From Spartinivicinus poritis (GTDB taxonomy: Bacteria > Pseudomonadota > Gammaproteobacteria > Pseudomonadales > Zooshikellaceae): 64,000 nt of DNA. The number at the start of each line of letters is the position of its first letter. Within the stretch, counting starts at the first letter, position 1. The translations under genes and the position numbers were made by a program. This document shows, piece by piece, positions 8,583 to 17,984 of the stretch. Under the pieces are notes generated by a model. The model ran no database searches and was not told the origin of the DNA. It saw only the letters and a list, made by a program, of their open reading frames with translations. The stretch spans positions 1-64,000 of the forward strand of contig NZ_JAPMOU010000007.1 in NCBI RefSeq assembly GCF_028858535.1, read 5' to 3'.

Positions 8583-10067
8583 ATGAGTACAACAGAAACA
8601 GTGACCAGCCTTGAAGCTTTGGAACAAGCGCTTAGCAGCTTTGTTGACGCCGGTAACGGCCTTATCTGGGGTAACCTTCTGATTTGGTTGCTATTAGCTG
8701 CAGGGATTTATTTCACAGTTTTTTCAGGCTTTATTCAAATCAGACGGTTTGGTTATTCAGCTAAAGCCTTGTTTAGCAGCCGCCAAAGTAGTGATGGCAA
8801 CATTTCCTCCTTCCAAGCATTTTGTACCAGCTTAGCAGCACGAGTAGGCACAGGAAACCTAGCTGGGGTAGCAACAGCTATCTATGCAGGTGGTCCAGGC
8901 GCTATTTTTTGGATGTGGGTAATCGCCCTGCTTGGTATGGCTACCAGTTTTATTGAATGTACCCTGGCCCAAGTCTACAAAACTGACAGTGGCGATGGCA
9001 CTTTCCGTGGAGGCCCTGCCTACTACATCCAAAAAGGTCTTGGCCAGCGCTGGCTAGGCATTGCATTTGCGATCAGTTTGATTATTGCATTTGGCCTGGT
9101 GTTCAACGCAGTTCAGTCAAACACTATCTCAGCAGCGATGCAAACAGCATTCAATGCAGGCGACATCAAGTTTGTTGACTACTACATTGGCTTCGCCATT
9201 ATCATTGTTGCGGCTATCGTGATTTTTGGCGGCATCCGCTCTATTGCCCGTTTTGCAGAATATTGTGTGCCTTTTATGGCTCTGCTTTACCTGCTAATAG
9301 CGCTAGTCGTTATCTTCATGAATATCGATAAACTACCTGGCGTGTTTTCTACTATCTTCGACCATGCTTTCAAATTGGAAAGTGCTGCAGGTGGTGCTGC
9401 CGGGTGGATGATTAAAGAAGCCTTTATGAACGGTCTGAAGCGCGGTTTGTTCTCTAACGAAGCAGGTATGGGTAGTGCACCAAACGCTGCTGCTGTTGCT
9501 AGCCCAAATCCACCTCACCCAGCGACTCAAGGGATTGTGTCAATGATGGGTGTATTCATTGATACTATTGTTATCTGTACAGCGACTGCCGCTATCGTGC
9601 TGCTGTCTAATCAACTGGTACCCGGTAGTGAGCTAAGTGGCTCTAACCTAACTCAACAGGCCCTTACTGAGCATGTTGGCACCTGGGGTAGCTACTTTAT
9701 CGCCTTCGCTATTTTATTGTTTGCTTTCACATCTATCGTTGCAAACTATTACTATGGTGAAACTAACTTGATGTTTATCAAGGAAAGCAAAGCTTTACTG
9801 TTTGCTTACCGCATAGTTGTACTTGGTATGATCCTATTTGGTGCTGTAGCAAAAGTAAGCCTGGTTTGGAATATGGCGGACTTGTCCATGGGTGTAATGG
9901 CTATCATTAACATTGTTGCCATCTTACTGCTGTCGAAGATTGCGTTTACAGTATTGAAAGATTTTGACGAGCAATTGAGGGCTAACAAGAAGCCTGTATT
10001 CGATCGTAAGAAATTCCCATTCTTGGATCGCACTATGGATCCAAATGTGTGGAACAAAAAAGACTAG
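8583..10067 (+). CDS. Sodium:alanine (AGCS family) amino acid symporter
   Basis: A membrane protein of about 494 residues with roughly ten to eleven helices. Family hallmarks are clear: the N-terminal GLIWGNLLIWLLLAAG helix, GGPAYYIQKGLG, and the highly conserved GLFSNEAGMGSAPNAAA segment. It imports alanine, glycine or a related small amino acid with sodium. The frame is open from an ATG at 8502, but I prefer the ATG at 8583: it follows AAGG at a good distance and gives the usual family start, whereas the extra 27 residues would be an unusual extension. A strong terminator follows. Confidence 0.92.
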   Translation: MSTTETVTSLEALEQALSSFVDAGNGLIWGNLLIWLLLAAGIYFTVFSGFIQIRRFGYSAKALFSSRQSSDGNISSFQAFCTSLAARVGTGNLAGVATAIYAGGPGAIFWMWVIALLGMATSFIECTLAQVYKTDSGDGTFRGGPAYYIQKGLGQRWLGIAFAISLIIAFGLVFNAVQSNTISAAMQTAFNAGDIKFVDYYIGFAIIIVAAIVIFGGIRSIARFAEYCVPFMALLYLLIALVVIFMNIDKLPGVFSTIFDHAFKLESAAGGAAGWMIKEAFMNGLKRGLFSNEAGMGSAPNAAAVASPNPPHPATQGIVSMMGVFIDTIVICTATAAIVLLSNQLVPGSELSGSNLTQQALTEHVGTWGSYFIAFAILLFAFTSIVANYYYGETNLMFIKESKALLFAYRIVVLGMILFGAVAKVSLVWNMADLSMGVMAIINIVAILLLSKIAFTVLKDFDEQLRANKKPVFDRKKFPFLDRTMDPNVWNKKD

Positions 10068-10093
10068 TTAAGTAGAAAAGCTGTCTTATTTAC

Positions 10094-10128
10094 AAGACCC
10101 AATAGCAGATGTTATTGGGTCTTTTTTT
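10094..10128 (+). terminator. Factor-independent terminator after the symporter gene
   Basis: An 11-bp perfect stem (10094-10104 with 10113-10123; arm AAGACCCAATA) with an eight-base loop is followed by a run of T. It lies 26 bp after the symporter stop. Confidence 0.9.
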
Positions 10129-10135
10129 ATGGTCT

Positions 10136-10708
10136 TCATTTACGCTGTTTTTTTTGTTTTAACAGCTGCCCTTGTTGTTTGACTACGTATTGAATCAATA
10201 ACTCCTGAGCATCTGGCTCAATATCGCAAAAGTCCACTCTCACCAAAAACTGCTCAAGACTCTCTGTCTCTTCAAGGTCACTACAGCTCACTACCTTTGC
10301 CAGTGCGATTAAAGGTTGTTCTTGTTGTTTTAAAGTAACTTCTAAATACAACAGTTGATCTTGCTGCAAAGATTTCATTGTTCGAAATGCCATACCACAA
10401 GCACTGATATTCACATCCATTGACTTAATCAAATCAGGCAGCGTGGTATCTGTAGCAATTAGCTCAACCAAACCGTTTATTTTGGCATTTAGTAACCAGG
10501 CTACATCAGCAGCTTCTACTGAAACCTGTCTTAAACTATCAATAGCCTCAGTCAGTTGCTGCTCGAGACCAGGGCAAGGTACCGCTTGCGAGTCAACAAT
10601 AGGTGCACCACCTGTTTCTTTAAACTGTTCCCATTCTTGCTCAGTAACCACCTTAAAACGAAGGCCCACTTTATCATCTATGCGAAAAAAACGGCGGCGC
10701 TCTTCCAT
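10136..10708 (-). CDS. PilZ-domain protein encoded behind the stator genes
   Basis: A 190-residue cytoplasmic protein with both cyclic-di-GMP motifs of PilZ domains: RxxxR at residues 5-9 (RRFFR) and NxSxxG at 100-105 (NISACG). The two are normally only 20-35 residues apart; here about 90 residues intervene, much of it predicted helical (about 22-96). PilZ proteins with long inserted helices are known to oligomerise, so this may be such a form. The gene is 15 bp downstream of pomB on the same strand, which suggests that it adjusts motor output in response to cyclic-di-GMP. The motifs are seen; the brake role is inferred. Confidence 0.8.
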   Translation of the reverse strand: MEERRRFFRIDDKVGLRFKVVTEQEWEQFKETGGAPIVDSQAVPCPGLEQQLTEAIDSLRQVSVEAADVAWLLNAKINGLVELIATDTTLPDLIKSMDVNISACGMAFRTMKSLQQDQLLYLEVTLKQQEQPLIALAKVVSCSDLEETESLEQFLVRVDFCDIEPDAQELLIQYVVKQQGQLLKQKKQRK

Positions 10709-10723
10709 CGTCCTAAATCTCAG

Positions 10724-11695
10724 TTAAAAAATCTCATCTGGCGTTAAGAAAAAGTCAGGCTCTTTTTCCTGTAGTTTTTCAAATAGATCCTTATCTTCTG
10801 CTTTTAACTCATTCAAGCCATCTTTTAGCTCTTTATCCTCTCCCTGTTTTATAACAATTTCTACTCGACGATTTTTTGCCCGATTGCTTGGTGTTTCGTT
10901 ATCCACCAGAGGCCGAGTATCAGCCAGGCCTTTAATTTGAAACCGGCTTTGATCCATTCGAGAGTCTGCCATCAACTCATGCGCCACAGAAACCGCTCTA
11001 GCTGATGCAAGCGCCCAGTTCGATGGGAATTCTTCTGTATCGATTGGAATTGAGTCAGTATGCCCTTCGACAGAAATACTGCCGGTATGCTGAGAAAGCA
11101 CATTGGCTATTTTGGCCATCACAGGAATAAAGTCTAACTGCAACTCTGCAGAGCCTGAAGGAAAAGAGCCTTTCTCTTGAACCCGAATCACTATTTTTCG
11201 TCCTTTGGTTTCTACCTCAATATTCCCTTTATCAATTTCTTCCTGAAGTGAGTTGGCCAGTTTCATAGCCTCCTGATCCAACTCATCTTGCAACTCCTGC
11301 ATAATTTCAATCAACTCTTGAAATTTTTCATTCTGAACACCATCAGCAGCCTCAAATTGTTCAGCACTAGCCTCCAACTCTTGCTTGGTTATATCTGTCG
11401 TATGTTGTTGAACGATATTGAGTGGGGTAGGCTCAGGACGCCCAGGGCTGAACTCTTGCTGAATAACACTGGTACCCTTGGGAATATCTTTTTGCTTAAT
11501 AATATTCTGCACACCGAATGCACTGGCCATGGAACCCGCAATTTGCTTGTATTTTTTAATATCCATTTCAGAGAATGAGAGTAATAAGACAAAAAAGCAC
11601 ATCAGCAATGACATCAGGTCAGCAAATGTCATTACCCAAGCAGGTATCCCGGCCGGGCACGGCGGGCATTCGCACTCTTCATTATCATCAGCCAT
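10724..11695 (-). CDS. pomB: Sodium-type flagellar stator protein PomB
   Basis: A 323-residue stator subunit. A short cytoplasmic N-terminus with a CECPPC cluster leads into one membrane helix (about 17-43). Asp26 in TFADLMSLLMCFFVLLLSFS is the ion-binding residue. The plug region with IPKGTS and PGRPEPTP matches PomB rather than proton-type MotB. The C-terminus (about 165-290) is an OmpA-type peptidoglycan-binding domain with VEGHTDSIPI and NRAKNRRVEI. It anchors the stator to the wall and couples sodium flow to rotation. It lies 11 bp downstream of pomA. Confidence 0.95.
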   Translation of the reverse strand: MADDNEECECPPCPAGIPAWVMTFADLMSLLMCFFVLLLSFSEMDIKKYKQIAGSMASAFGVQNIIKQKDIPKGTSVIQQEFSPGRPEPTPLNIVQQHTTDITKQELEASAEQFEAADGVQNEKFQELIEIMQELQDELDQEAMKLANSLQEEIDKGNIEVETKGRKIVIRVQEKGSFPSGSAELQLDFIPVMAKIANVLSQHTGSISVEGHTDSIPIDTEEFPSNWALASARAVSVAHELMADSRMDQSRFQIKGLADTRPLVDNETPSNRAKNRRVEIVIKQGEDKELKDGLNELKAEDKDLFEKLQEKEPDFFLTPDEIF

Positions 11696-11706
11696 AGCTT
11701 AACCTT

Positions 11707-12465
11707 TCAGCCTTCCTCAGAGCCACGCACTCCTTCAGGCAGATAAGTTTTCAGCATGGTTTGAATCACTCGGGGGTTTTGTCCTTCTTGTATAGCTAGC
11801 AGCGCATCAATAATGAGTGACTTACTTAAGGCTTCTTCATCTCGACGAATAGACAGCTTGTCAGCTATAGGCAGAGCAAACATGGTAGCCAGCATTGCGC
11901 CATATAAAGTAGTTAACAGTGCAACAGCCATAGCAGGCCCAATTGACTTAGGATCAGACATATTGGATAACATCTGCACCAAACCGACTAAGGTACCAAT
12001 CATTCCCATAGCTGGGCCTACATCGCCCAAAGCAGTAAATATTTTTGAGCCTAGTTCATGGCGAGCAATCGCTAGTCGCATATCCTTGGAAAGCACAGCC
12101 TTAACCACTTCAGGGTCATGGCCATCCACCAGCATTTGAATACCCTTTTGCAAAAACTCATGTTCAACTTGCTTATCTTCAAGTGCCAGTAAGCCACCTT
12201 TCCGTGCCGTTTCAGCCAGATCGATAATCTGTTCCATCAACACATTTAAGTCGACAGAATTAAATTTAAACGACTTACCCAGCACACCAAAAGCACTTAA
12301 AAATTGCTTTAAAGTAAACTTCATTAAAACGGCAAAAATACTGCCTACGATAACTATTAGCAGTGAGGGTACGTTAACAAATACCAGCACCGAACCGCCT
12401 AGCACCATCGCCGCCAACACGATACCAAATGCGCCAAGTAGCCCTACCAGTGTCGCAAGATCCAC
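11707..12465 (-). CDS. pomA: Sodium-type flagellar stator protein PomA
   Basis: A 252-residue membrane protein with four helices, the partner of PomB. The N-terminus (MDLATLVGLLGAFGIV) and the conserved GDVGPAMGMIGTLVGLVQML and IGPAMAVALLTTLYGA helices match PomA/MotA proteins, closest to the sodium-driven kind. The cytoplasmic loop holds charged residues that contact the rotor. The start is a GTG preceded by AAGGAG at good spacing. It is first in a pomA-pomB-PilZ operon. No other flagellar gene is present in the window, which is common for stator operons. Confidence 0.95.
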   Translation of the reverse strand: MDLATLVGLLGAFGIVLAAMVLGGSVLVFVNVPSLLIVIVGSIFAVLMKFTLKQFLSAFGVLGKSFKFNSVDLNVLMEQIIDLAETARKGGLLALEDKQVEHEFLQKGIQMLVDGHDPEVVKAVLSKDMRLAIARHELGSKIFTALGDVGPAMGMIGTLVGLVQMLSNMSDPKSIGPAMAVALLTTLYGAMLATMFALPIADKLSIRRDEEALSKSLIIDALLAIQEGQNPRVIQTMLKTYLPEGVRGSEEG

Positions 12466-12610
12466 CGGTACACTCCTTAATTTATAAGGTTGAAAGTTTG
12501 TAGAGATGCCCCAGTTTCAAAGTCTAGTCAGTTTCTTAAAAAACGCACCCCATTGACCGGCAAAGCAGGGTTCGGTACTGTTGCCAACCATCAACAGGGG
12601 GAGCATATCT

Positions 12611-12847
12611 ATGGCTAGAAAAAAAGCCTCAATCTCATTTGAGAAATCGCTGACCGAGCTGGAAACACTAGTCGAACAACTTGAATCAGGTGAACTTTCC
12701 TTAGAAGATTCATTACAAGCTTTTGAACAAGGTATTAAGCTCACTCGTGAATGCCAGCAGGCTCTAACCAAAGCAGAACAAAAAGTGAATGTATTGCTTG
12801 AAAAAAATGGCCTACAAACCATTGAGCCATTTGATACAGAAGAGTAG
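12611..12847 (+). CDS. xseB: Exonuclease VII small subunit
   Basis: A 78-residue helical protein, the usual XseB length. It has the family pattern [20 protein letters not shown], then [14 protein letters not shown] and a C-terminal acidic tail. It binds the large subunit XseA (not in the window) to degrade single-stranded DNA. I chose the ATG at 12611, which follows GGGGAG; an upstream in-frame TTG at 12581 lies before that ribosome-binding site. The gene starts the xseB-ispA-dxs cluster found in many gammaproteobacteria and is divergent from pomA. Confidence 0.95.
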   Translation: MARKKASISFEKSLTELETLVEQLESGELSLEDSLQAFEQGIKLTRECQQALTKAEQKVNVLLEKNGLQTIEPFDTEE

Positions 12848-12856
12848 TTAGCTATT

Positions 12857-13759
12857 ATGATGTCGCAGCAAAAGCAACTTGTTGAACTACAACAGCGAAC
12901 CAACCAGTTGCTTGATAACCTTATCAGTAGCCACCCCAATACAGCGCCCTACTTAAAAAAAGCGATTAACTATAGCTTAACCCAAGGTGGGAAGCGCCTT
13001 CGTCCATTACTCACTTATGCAACATGTCTTGGGTTAGGTGGCAACCTGGAGAGCGCTGACCCAGCTGCGATAGCCATTGAGTGCATCCATACCTACTCAC
13101 TCATTCATGATGACCTGCCCGCAATGGATGATGACTCGCTACGTCGAGGCCAACCCACTTGCCATATTGCTTTTGATGAGGCCACCGCCATTCTTGCAGG
13201 TGATGCACTCCAGGCATTAGCCTTTGAAACATTGGCTACCCATGACTGGTTTCCAGGTTGCACCCTATCATCCTCTGCTAGACTCAAGCAGGTTCAGGTC
13301 TTAGCACAAGCAGCCGGCATGAATGGGATGGTTGCAGGCCAGTCAATTGACTTATGCTCTGTTGGTAAACAACTCTCGCTTGAGCAGCTTGAAAAAATGC
13401 ATCACTGCAAAACTGGGGCGCTCATCAAAGCCAGTATCCATTTGGGCGCACTGGCTAGCAACCAAGTAGATGAAACTACCTGGCAGCAGCTAGGTCAGTT
13501 TGCAGATGCCGTAGGGCTTGCTTTTCAAATTCAGGATGACATTTTAGATATTGAGTCTGATACTGAAACCTTAGGTAAAACCCAGGGAGCAGATATTGCT
13601 AATGACAAGCCTACCTATCCAGCCATAATGGGCTTATCACAAGCTAAACAAAAGGCCCAACAACTAACAGATGAGGCACTGGCTATTTTAAAACCACTAG
13701 GCCAAGCAGCTGCTCCTCTTAGGCAACTGGCATTATTGATTATCCAAAGGAATCACTAA
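12857..13759 (+). CDS. ispA: Farnesyl diphosphate synthase (polyprenyl synthetase)
   Basis: A 300-residue enzyme that joins isopentenyl diphosphate to allylic diphosphates, giving the C15 precursor for undecaprenyl phosphate, quinones and other isoprenoids. The two aspartate-rich motifs are DDLPAMDDD and DDILDIESD, with GGKRLRPLL near the N-terminus and the lysine-containing KTGALI segment. Length and motif spacing match IspA. It starts 9 bp after xseB, with two consecutive ATG codons at 12857 and 12860 as possible starts. Confidence 0.95.
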   Translation: MMSQQKQLVELQQRTNQLLDNLISSHPNTAPYLKKAINYSLTQGGKRLRPLLTYATCLGLGGNLESADPAAIAIECIHTYSLIHDDLPAMDDDSLRRGQPTCHIAFDEATAILAGDALQALAFETLATHDWFPGCTLSSSARLKQVQVLAQAAGMNGMVAGQSIDLCSVGKQLSLEQLEKMHHCKTGALIKASIHLGALASNQVDETTWQQLGQFADAVGLAFQIQDDILDIESDTETLGKTQGADIANDKPTYPAIMGLSQAKQKAQQLTDEALAILKPLGQAAAPLRQLALLIIQRNH

Positions 13760-14065
13760 CAAAGCACTATCTTGATTACATAGCCTGATATCAGAGATAT
13801 TAGCTGTAGTGATTACCACCAATGGAGGCTGCAATCCCATTAGCACCTTCAACTTTTCTGCAAATTGGAGAAGTGTTCCAGCTAGAACAAACCCTGTTGA
13901 AATGGTCAAAAATTCATAGTTCAGGTAAAATACCCCGCTTTGGGTCACAGGGTGCTAGTGGTGCCCCTTACTTACATTATCGATGTACCACTAGTGCAGT
14001 ATAAAGTACTTGTCAGCATTACCTGCTAAAAGCCTGAGCTCATCCCCATTTTAGAATGAGTTTGC
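13760..14065. other. Gap between ispA and dxs
   Basis: These two genes are often nearly adjacent, but here 306 bp separate them. The gap holds an interrupted inverted repeat (CTAGTGGT at 13955-13962 with ACCACTAG at 13987-13994). It also holds a 60-codon plus-strand frame with no recognisable relatives, which I do not call. It may contain a separate promoter for dxs, but no clear one was seen. Confidence 0.4.
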
Positions 14066-15985
14066 ATGTCAATGTTTAATGAGATTCCTCTAACAAAACC
14101 AGCTACACCACTTTTGAATCAGGTGGATTTGCCAGAACATTTACGCAAACTATCTGAAGAACAACTGCCGCAACTTGTAAAAGAACTTCGAGAATACTTA
14201 CTTTTTTGTGTTGGCCAGACTGGCGGGCACTTTGGCGCTGGGTTGGGAGTCATTGAGCTCACCGTTGCCCTTCATTATGTGTTTAATACTCCATACGACC
14301 GGCTAGTATGGGATGTAGGTCACCAAGCCTACCCCCACAAGCTACTGACTGGTAGGCGTCAGTTGATGGATACCCTTCGCCAAAAGGATGGCCTGGCAGG
14401 TTTTCCCAAGCGCTCTGAAAGCCCATACGACACATTTGGGGTTGGACATTCCAGTACTTCTATCAGTGCTGCCTTAGGTATGGCTATTGCGTCCAAACTC
14501 CAAGGTGAAGACAGAAAATCCATTGCAGTCATTGGTGACGGAGCAATAACCGCAGGCATGGCCTTTGAGGCGCTCAACCATGCTTCTGATGTCAATGCCA
14601 ATATGCTAGTCATTCTCAATGACAATGACATGTCTATTTCGAATAATGTAGGTGGGCTTTCTAACTACTTTGCTAAAATTCTGTCTAGCAAAATGTATCA
14701 CTCCATGCGGGAAGGCAGTAAAAAAGTATTAAGCAACATCCCAAAAGCCTGGGAGTTAGCCCGCCGGACTGAAGAACATGTGAAAGGTATGGTAGTACCA
14801 GGTACTTTATTTGAGGAGCTGGGTTTTAACTATATTGGCCCTATTGATGGCCATGACCTGGAAACACTGACTCACACTTTAAGCAATATTAAAGACTTGA
14901 AAGGCCCTCAATTTCTCCATGTTGTTACCCGAAAAGGCAAAGGCTTTAACCCTGCTGAAGAAGATCCGATTGGTTACCATGCCATCACTAAGTTAGAGCC
15001 TGCACCACCGGTTAAATCTGTTCCACCACAAGCGAAAAAGCCCAAGTTTTCCAATATATTTGGCAGCTGGTTATGTGACATGGCTGCGGCTGATAATAAG
15101 TTGATAGGCATTACTCCAGCAATGAAAGAAGGCTCAGACCTGATTAAGTTTGCTGAGCAGTATCCTGACCGGTATTTTGATGTCGCCATTGCTGAACAGC
15201 ATGCTGTTACTCTTGCCGCTGGCATTGCCTGTGAAGGACTTAAACCTGTCGTTGCTATTTACTCAACTTTTTTACAGCGAGCTTATGACCAACTGGTCCA
15301 TGATGTTGCTGTGCAAAATCTTGATGTCCTGTTTGCCATCGATCGTGCAGGCCTGGTTGGCGAGGATGGTCCTACCCACGCAGGTTGCTATGATATTGCC
15401 TACCTTCGCTGCATCCCAGAAATGGTCATCATGACCCCTGCTGATGAAAACGAAACCCGACTGATGCTATCCACAGGCTACCAGCACCAAGGGCCAGCTG
15501 CAGTCCGTTATCCTCGCGGGACTGGGATAGGTACTGAAATTATCAAAGAACTTGAAACCCTTCCAATTGGTAAAGGTGAAATTGTCAAACAAGGCAGTGA
15601 AGTGGCTATTCTCGCTTTTGGCACTTTACTGGAAAACGCTCTTGAGGCTGCTGATGGGTTAGGTGCAACAGTTGCTAATATGCGCTTTGCCAAACCCTTG
15701 GATGAAGAACTCATCAAGCAGCTGGCTGAAAGCCATAAGCTATTGGTCACTATTGAAGAGGGAGCCGTATTGGGTGGTGCAGGCTCAGGTGTTAATGAGC
15801 TACTTCATCAGCTGAATAGTAGTGTACCCATGATCAACCTTGGAATTCCCGATCAATTTATAGAACAAGCCAAACGAAGCGAGCAGTTAGCAGCTTGCGG
15901 TTTAGATCCAGCAAGCATTATTGCTACAGTTAAAACACGCTTAGCTAATAACGAGCGGAGCCAAGCCCAACCTTCTCTCGCTTGA
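14066..15985 (+). CDS. dxs: 1-Deoxy-D-xylulose-5-phosphate synthase
   Basis: A 639-residue thiamine-diphosphate enzyme that condenses pyruvate and glyceraldehyde 3-phosphate, the first step of the non-mevalonate isoprenoid pathway. The thiamine-diphosphate motif [14 protein letters not shown]...NDNDMSIS is near residues 155-195, the conserved histidine is in [12 protein letters not shown], and the transketolase pyrimidine-binding domain holds [10 protein letters not shown] and [15 protein letters not shown]. Length is normal. With ispA upstream it supplies isoprenoid precursors, and its cofactor links it to the thiamine genes in the same window. Confidence 0.97.
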   Translation: MSMFNEIPLTKPATPLLNQVDLPEHLRKLSEEQLPQLVKELREYLLFCVGQTGGHFGAGLGVIELTVALHYVFNTPYDRLVWDVGHQAYPHKLLTGRRQLMDTLRQKDGLAGFPKRSESPYDTFGVGHSSTSISAALGMAIASKLQGEDRKSIAVIGDGAITAGMAFEALNHASDVNANMLVILNDNDMSISNNVGGLSNYFAKILSSKMYHSMREGSKKVLSNIPKAWELARRTEEHVKGMVVPGTLFEELGFNYIGPIDGHDLETLTHTLSNIKDLKGPQFLHVVTRKGKGFNPAEEDPIGYHAITKLEPAPPVKSVPPQAKKPKFSNIFGSWLCDMAAADNKLIGITPAMKEGSDLIKFAEQYPDRYFDVAIAEQHAVTLAAGIACEGLKPVVAIYSTFLQRAYDQLVHDVAVQNLDVLFAIDRAGLVGEDGPTHAGCYDIAYLRCIPEMVIMTPADENETRLMLSTGYQHQGPAAVRYPRGTGIGTEIIKELETLPIGKGEIVKQGSEVAILAFGTLLENALEAADGLGATVANMRFAKPLDEELIKQLAESHKLLVTIEEGAVLGGAGSGVNELLHQLNSSVPMINLGIPDQFIEQAKRSEQLAACGLDPASIIATVKTRLANNERSQAQPSLA

Positions 15986-16004
15986 CCAGCTTTGTAAACC
16001 CACT

Positions 16005-16034
16005 AAAAAAGCCAGCAAATTGCTGGCTTTTTTA
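16005..16034. terminator. Bidirectional terminator between dxs and ribA
   Basis: The stem GCCAGC/GCTGGC with a short AAATT loop is flanked by six A on the left and six T on the right. It can therefore serve both dxs (plus) and ribA (minus), which converge here. Confidence 0.9.
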
Positions 16035-16055
16035 GTTATATATAAATTGTCATTA

Positions 16056-16655
16056 TTAGGTTTCTGGAGGAGTAATCCAGTGCCCCATTTTATCGGCTTT
16101 AGTTAACAAGTAGCGTTCGTTATGAGGGTTTCTGCCCGTTTCAATAGGCTTACGCTCAATAATATTCAAACCAGCTTTTTCCAGTGCGGCTACTTTCGCT
16201 GGATTATTAGTCATTAAACACAGGCTACCAATACCTAAATATTCCAACATTGGCTGACACATATCGTAGCGACGCAAGTCTGCTGCAAAGCCAAGTTGCT
16301 CATTAGCTTCAACGGTATCCGCCCCACCATCTTGTAAGTGATAGGCTTTGATCTTATTTAGCAGGCCAATTCCCCGACCTTCCTGTCTCAAATAAAGAAT
16401 AACGCCTCGACTTGCCTCTGCGATTGCCTTTAATGCGGCTTGAAGCTGAGCTCCACAGTCACAGCGCAAACTAAATAATGCATCACCTGTCAAACACTCA
16501 GAATGAACACGCGCTAATACTGGCTCACCATCACTCACATTGCCCATTGTTAATGCAACATGCTCTTTACCGGTCAGCTCATCCATAAAGCCGTGCATAT
16601 CGAACACACCAAAAGGGGTGGGAAGCTTTGATGAAGCAACAAATGATACCGACAC
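16056..16655 (-). CDS. ribA: GTP cyclohydrolase II
   Basis: A 199-residue enzyme that opens GTP to the pyrimidine precursor of riboflavin. The zinc ligands are in [18 protein letters not shown], followed by [13 protein letters not shown] and [13 protein letters not shown]; all catalytic segments are intact. The frame extends upstream to an ATG at 16727. I prefer the GTG at 16655, because it follows TTAGGAGTG and gives the family's usual length and N-terminus ([13 protein letters not shown]). This gene matters because the RibBA protein at 20020 has lost the zinc-binding cysteines in its second half. Confidence 0.93.
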   Translation of the reverse strand: MSVSFVASSKLPTPFGVFDMHGFMDELTGKEHVALTMGNVSDGEPVLARVHSECLTGDALFSLRCDCGAQLQAALKAIAEASRGVILYLRQEGRGIGLLNKIKAYHLQDGGADTVEANEQLGFAADLRRYDMCQPMLEYLGIGSLCLMTNNPAKVAALEKAGLNIIERKPIETGRNPHNERYLLTKADKMGHWITPPET

Positions 16656-16753
16656 AATCACTCCTAAATCGCTACTGCTATGAGATGGTTTAGCCAAAAT
16701 GTTTTTATCAAGACCTAAAAAAAACAACCCAAACCCTTCGCAGATGACAATTA

Positions 16754-17404
16754 CTAATACTTTTGCTCTAACGTTAATACATTACCTTCTTCAGTCATTT
16801 TGACATGACGAAGAAAACTCATACCTAACAGGGTAATATCTGGCATTCTGCCTTCATGAACGCCCGCCTCAACATTGTTGACCTTGATACCGCCAATACT
16901 GACTGACTGCAAATTAACTTTAAAGGTTTTGACTATATCACTGGCAGTTGCCGTATTAATTGGAGTACCGCTGGCAATATAATCAACCCCTGCAGCCTTG
17001 GCCACTATCGAGTTCATTGCAACAGAAGTAGCACCAGTATCAACTAGAAACTTTGTTGGCACCCCATTGATAGCACCATAAGCATAATAGTGACCATCTG
17101 AGGAGCGGTTAAGGGTAACTGTTACTTTTTTGGGTGCAGAATACTGACGGCTATAGTCACGGGACAAGCCAAAGGTGCGGGCTTTACCATTTATTTCCAG
17201 CACAGCTTCTGATGCATTGGCGCTGATCAGTTTAATGCCTTTCGGCCCGGTTTTACCCTGCTTTAATATATACCGTTTACCATCAATATTGACGACGGCT
17301 TTACCACTAAACAACCCCACCACACTAACTTGTGGTTCTGCAGAGCAGAGCAATGAGAAGCTTAAGCTAGCAAACAAGCTTAGGGTTAGAATACTTTTGC
17401 TCAT
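16754..17404 (-). CDS. Exported retropepsin-like aspartic protease family protein
   Basis: A 216-residue protein with a signal peptide ([19 protein letters not shown]), so periplasmic or secreted. The C-terminal half (about 105-215) is a clan AA aspartic protease domain of the retroviral type, with catalytic [13 protein letters not shown] and a closing LLGMSFLRH. The N-terminal part resembles a small beta domain with a [12 protein letters not shown] loop. I chose the ATG at 17404, which follows GAGAGG; an in-frame upstream ATG adds 11 residues before the signal peptide. The substrate is unknown. It sits between pgpA and ribA on the same strand. Confidence 0.8.
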   Translation of the reverse strand: MSKSILTLSLFASLSFSLLCSAEPQVSVVGLFSGKAVVNIDGKRYILKQGKTGPKGIKLISANASEAVLEINGKARTFGLSRDYSRQYSAPKKVTVTLNRSSDGHYYAYGAINGVPTKFLVDTGATSVAMNSIVAKAAGVDYIASGTPINTATASDIVKTFKVNLQSVSIGGIKVNNVEAGVHEGRMPDITLLGMSFLRHVKMTEEGNVLTLEQKY

Positions 17405-17482
17405 TATCCTCTCCATGACCCACTGCACCAGTTTCAATGGCTGTACTTAATGACAATATTATGAACTAAGTGTAGCGCTATA

Positions 17483-17971
17483 TTAGGCGACCCAATGATA
17501 AGCCAGCTGCATCACTCCCAGAGCAAAAAAACCAGCCAATAAATCATCCAGCATAATCCCAATACCACCTTTAAGCTTTTGATCAGCCACTGAAATTGGC
17601 CAGGGCTTCCAGATATCAAACAACCTAAACAAAGCAAAACCTAAAATTGGCCAGTACCACCCAGCAGGAGCAGCCCACATAGTAATCCAGTAGCCCACCA
17701 TTTCATCCCAAACAATGCCTGGATGATCATGCACTTTAAGGTCTTCTGCTGCCTTACCACACAGCCATATACCCACGACGGCAGCAACCAGCACTATCAG
17801 GCTGTACCAAACCAGTGGCAACTGACACAGCAATAGCCAAATAGGAACTGCTGCCAAGGTACCGAATGTGCCTGGCGCTTTGGGTGCTGTTCCACTGCCA
17901 AAGCCAAAGGCCAAGCAATGAACAGGATTACGTAAGACACTCGCTAGAGTTACTTTAGGGATTTCAGACAT
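17483..17971 (-). CDS. pgpA: Phosphatidylglycerophosphatase A
   Basis: A 162-residue membrane phosphatase that removes the phosphate from phosphatidylglycerophosphate to give phosphatidylglycerol. Family features are GSGTAPKAPGTFGTLAA at the N-terminus, HDHPGIVWDEMVGYWITM with its acidic residues, and GIGIMLDDLLAGFFA near the C-terminus. I chose the ATG at 17971, 13 bp after the thiL stop; an upstream start at 18040 would overlap thiL and add a non-family extension. It is next to thiL, as in many gammaproteobacteria. Confidence 0.93.
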   Translation of the reverse strand: MSEIPKVTLASVLRNPVHCLAFGFGSGTAPKAPGTFGTLAAVPIWLLLCQLPLVWYSLIVLVAAVVGIWLCGKAAEDLKVHDHPGIVWDEMVGYWITMWAAPAGWYWPILGFALFRLFDIWKPWPISVADQKLKGGIGIMLDDLLAGFFALGVMQLAYHWVA

Positions 17972-17984
17972 ACAAAGGGCACCA

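Noticed and set aside
13822-14004. A 60-codon plus-strand frame between ispA and dxs
   Set aside because: It has no recognisable domain and no good ribosome-binding site, and its 3' half overlaps an inverted repeat. A chance frame is more likely.
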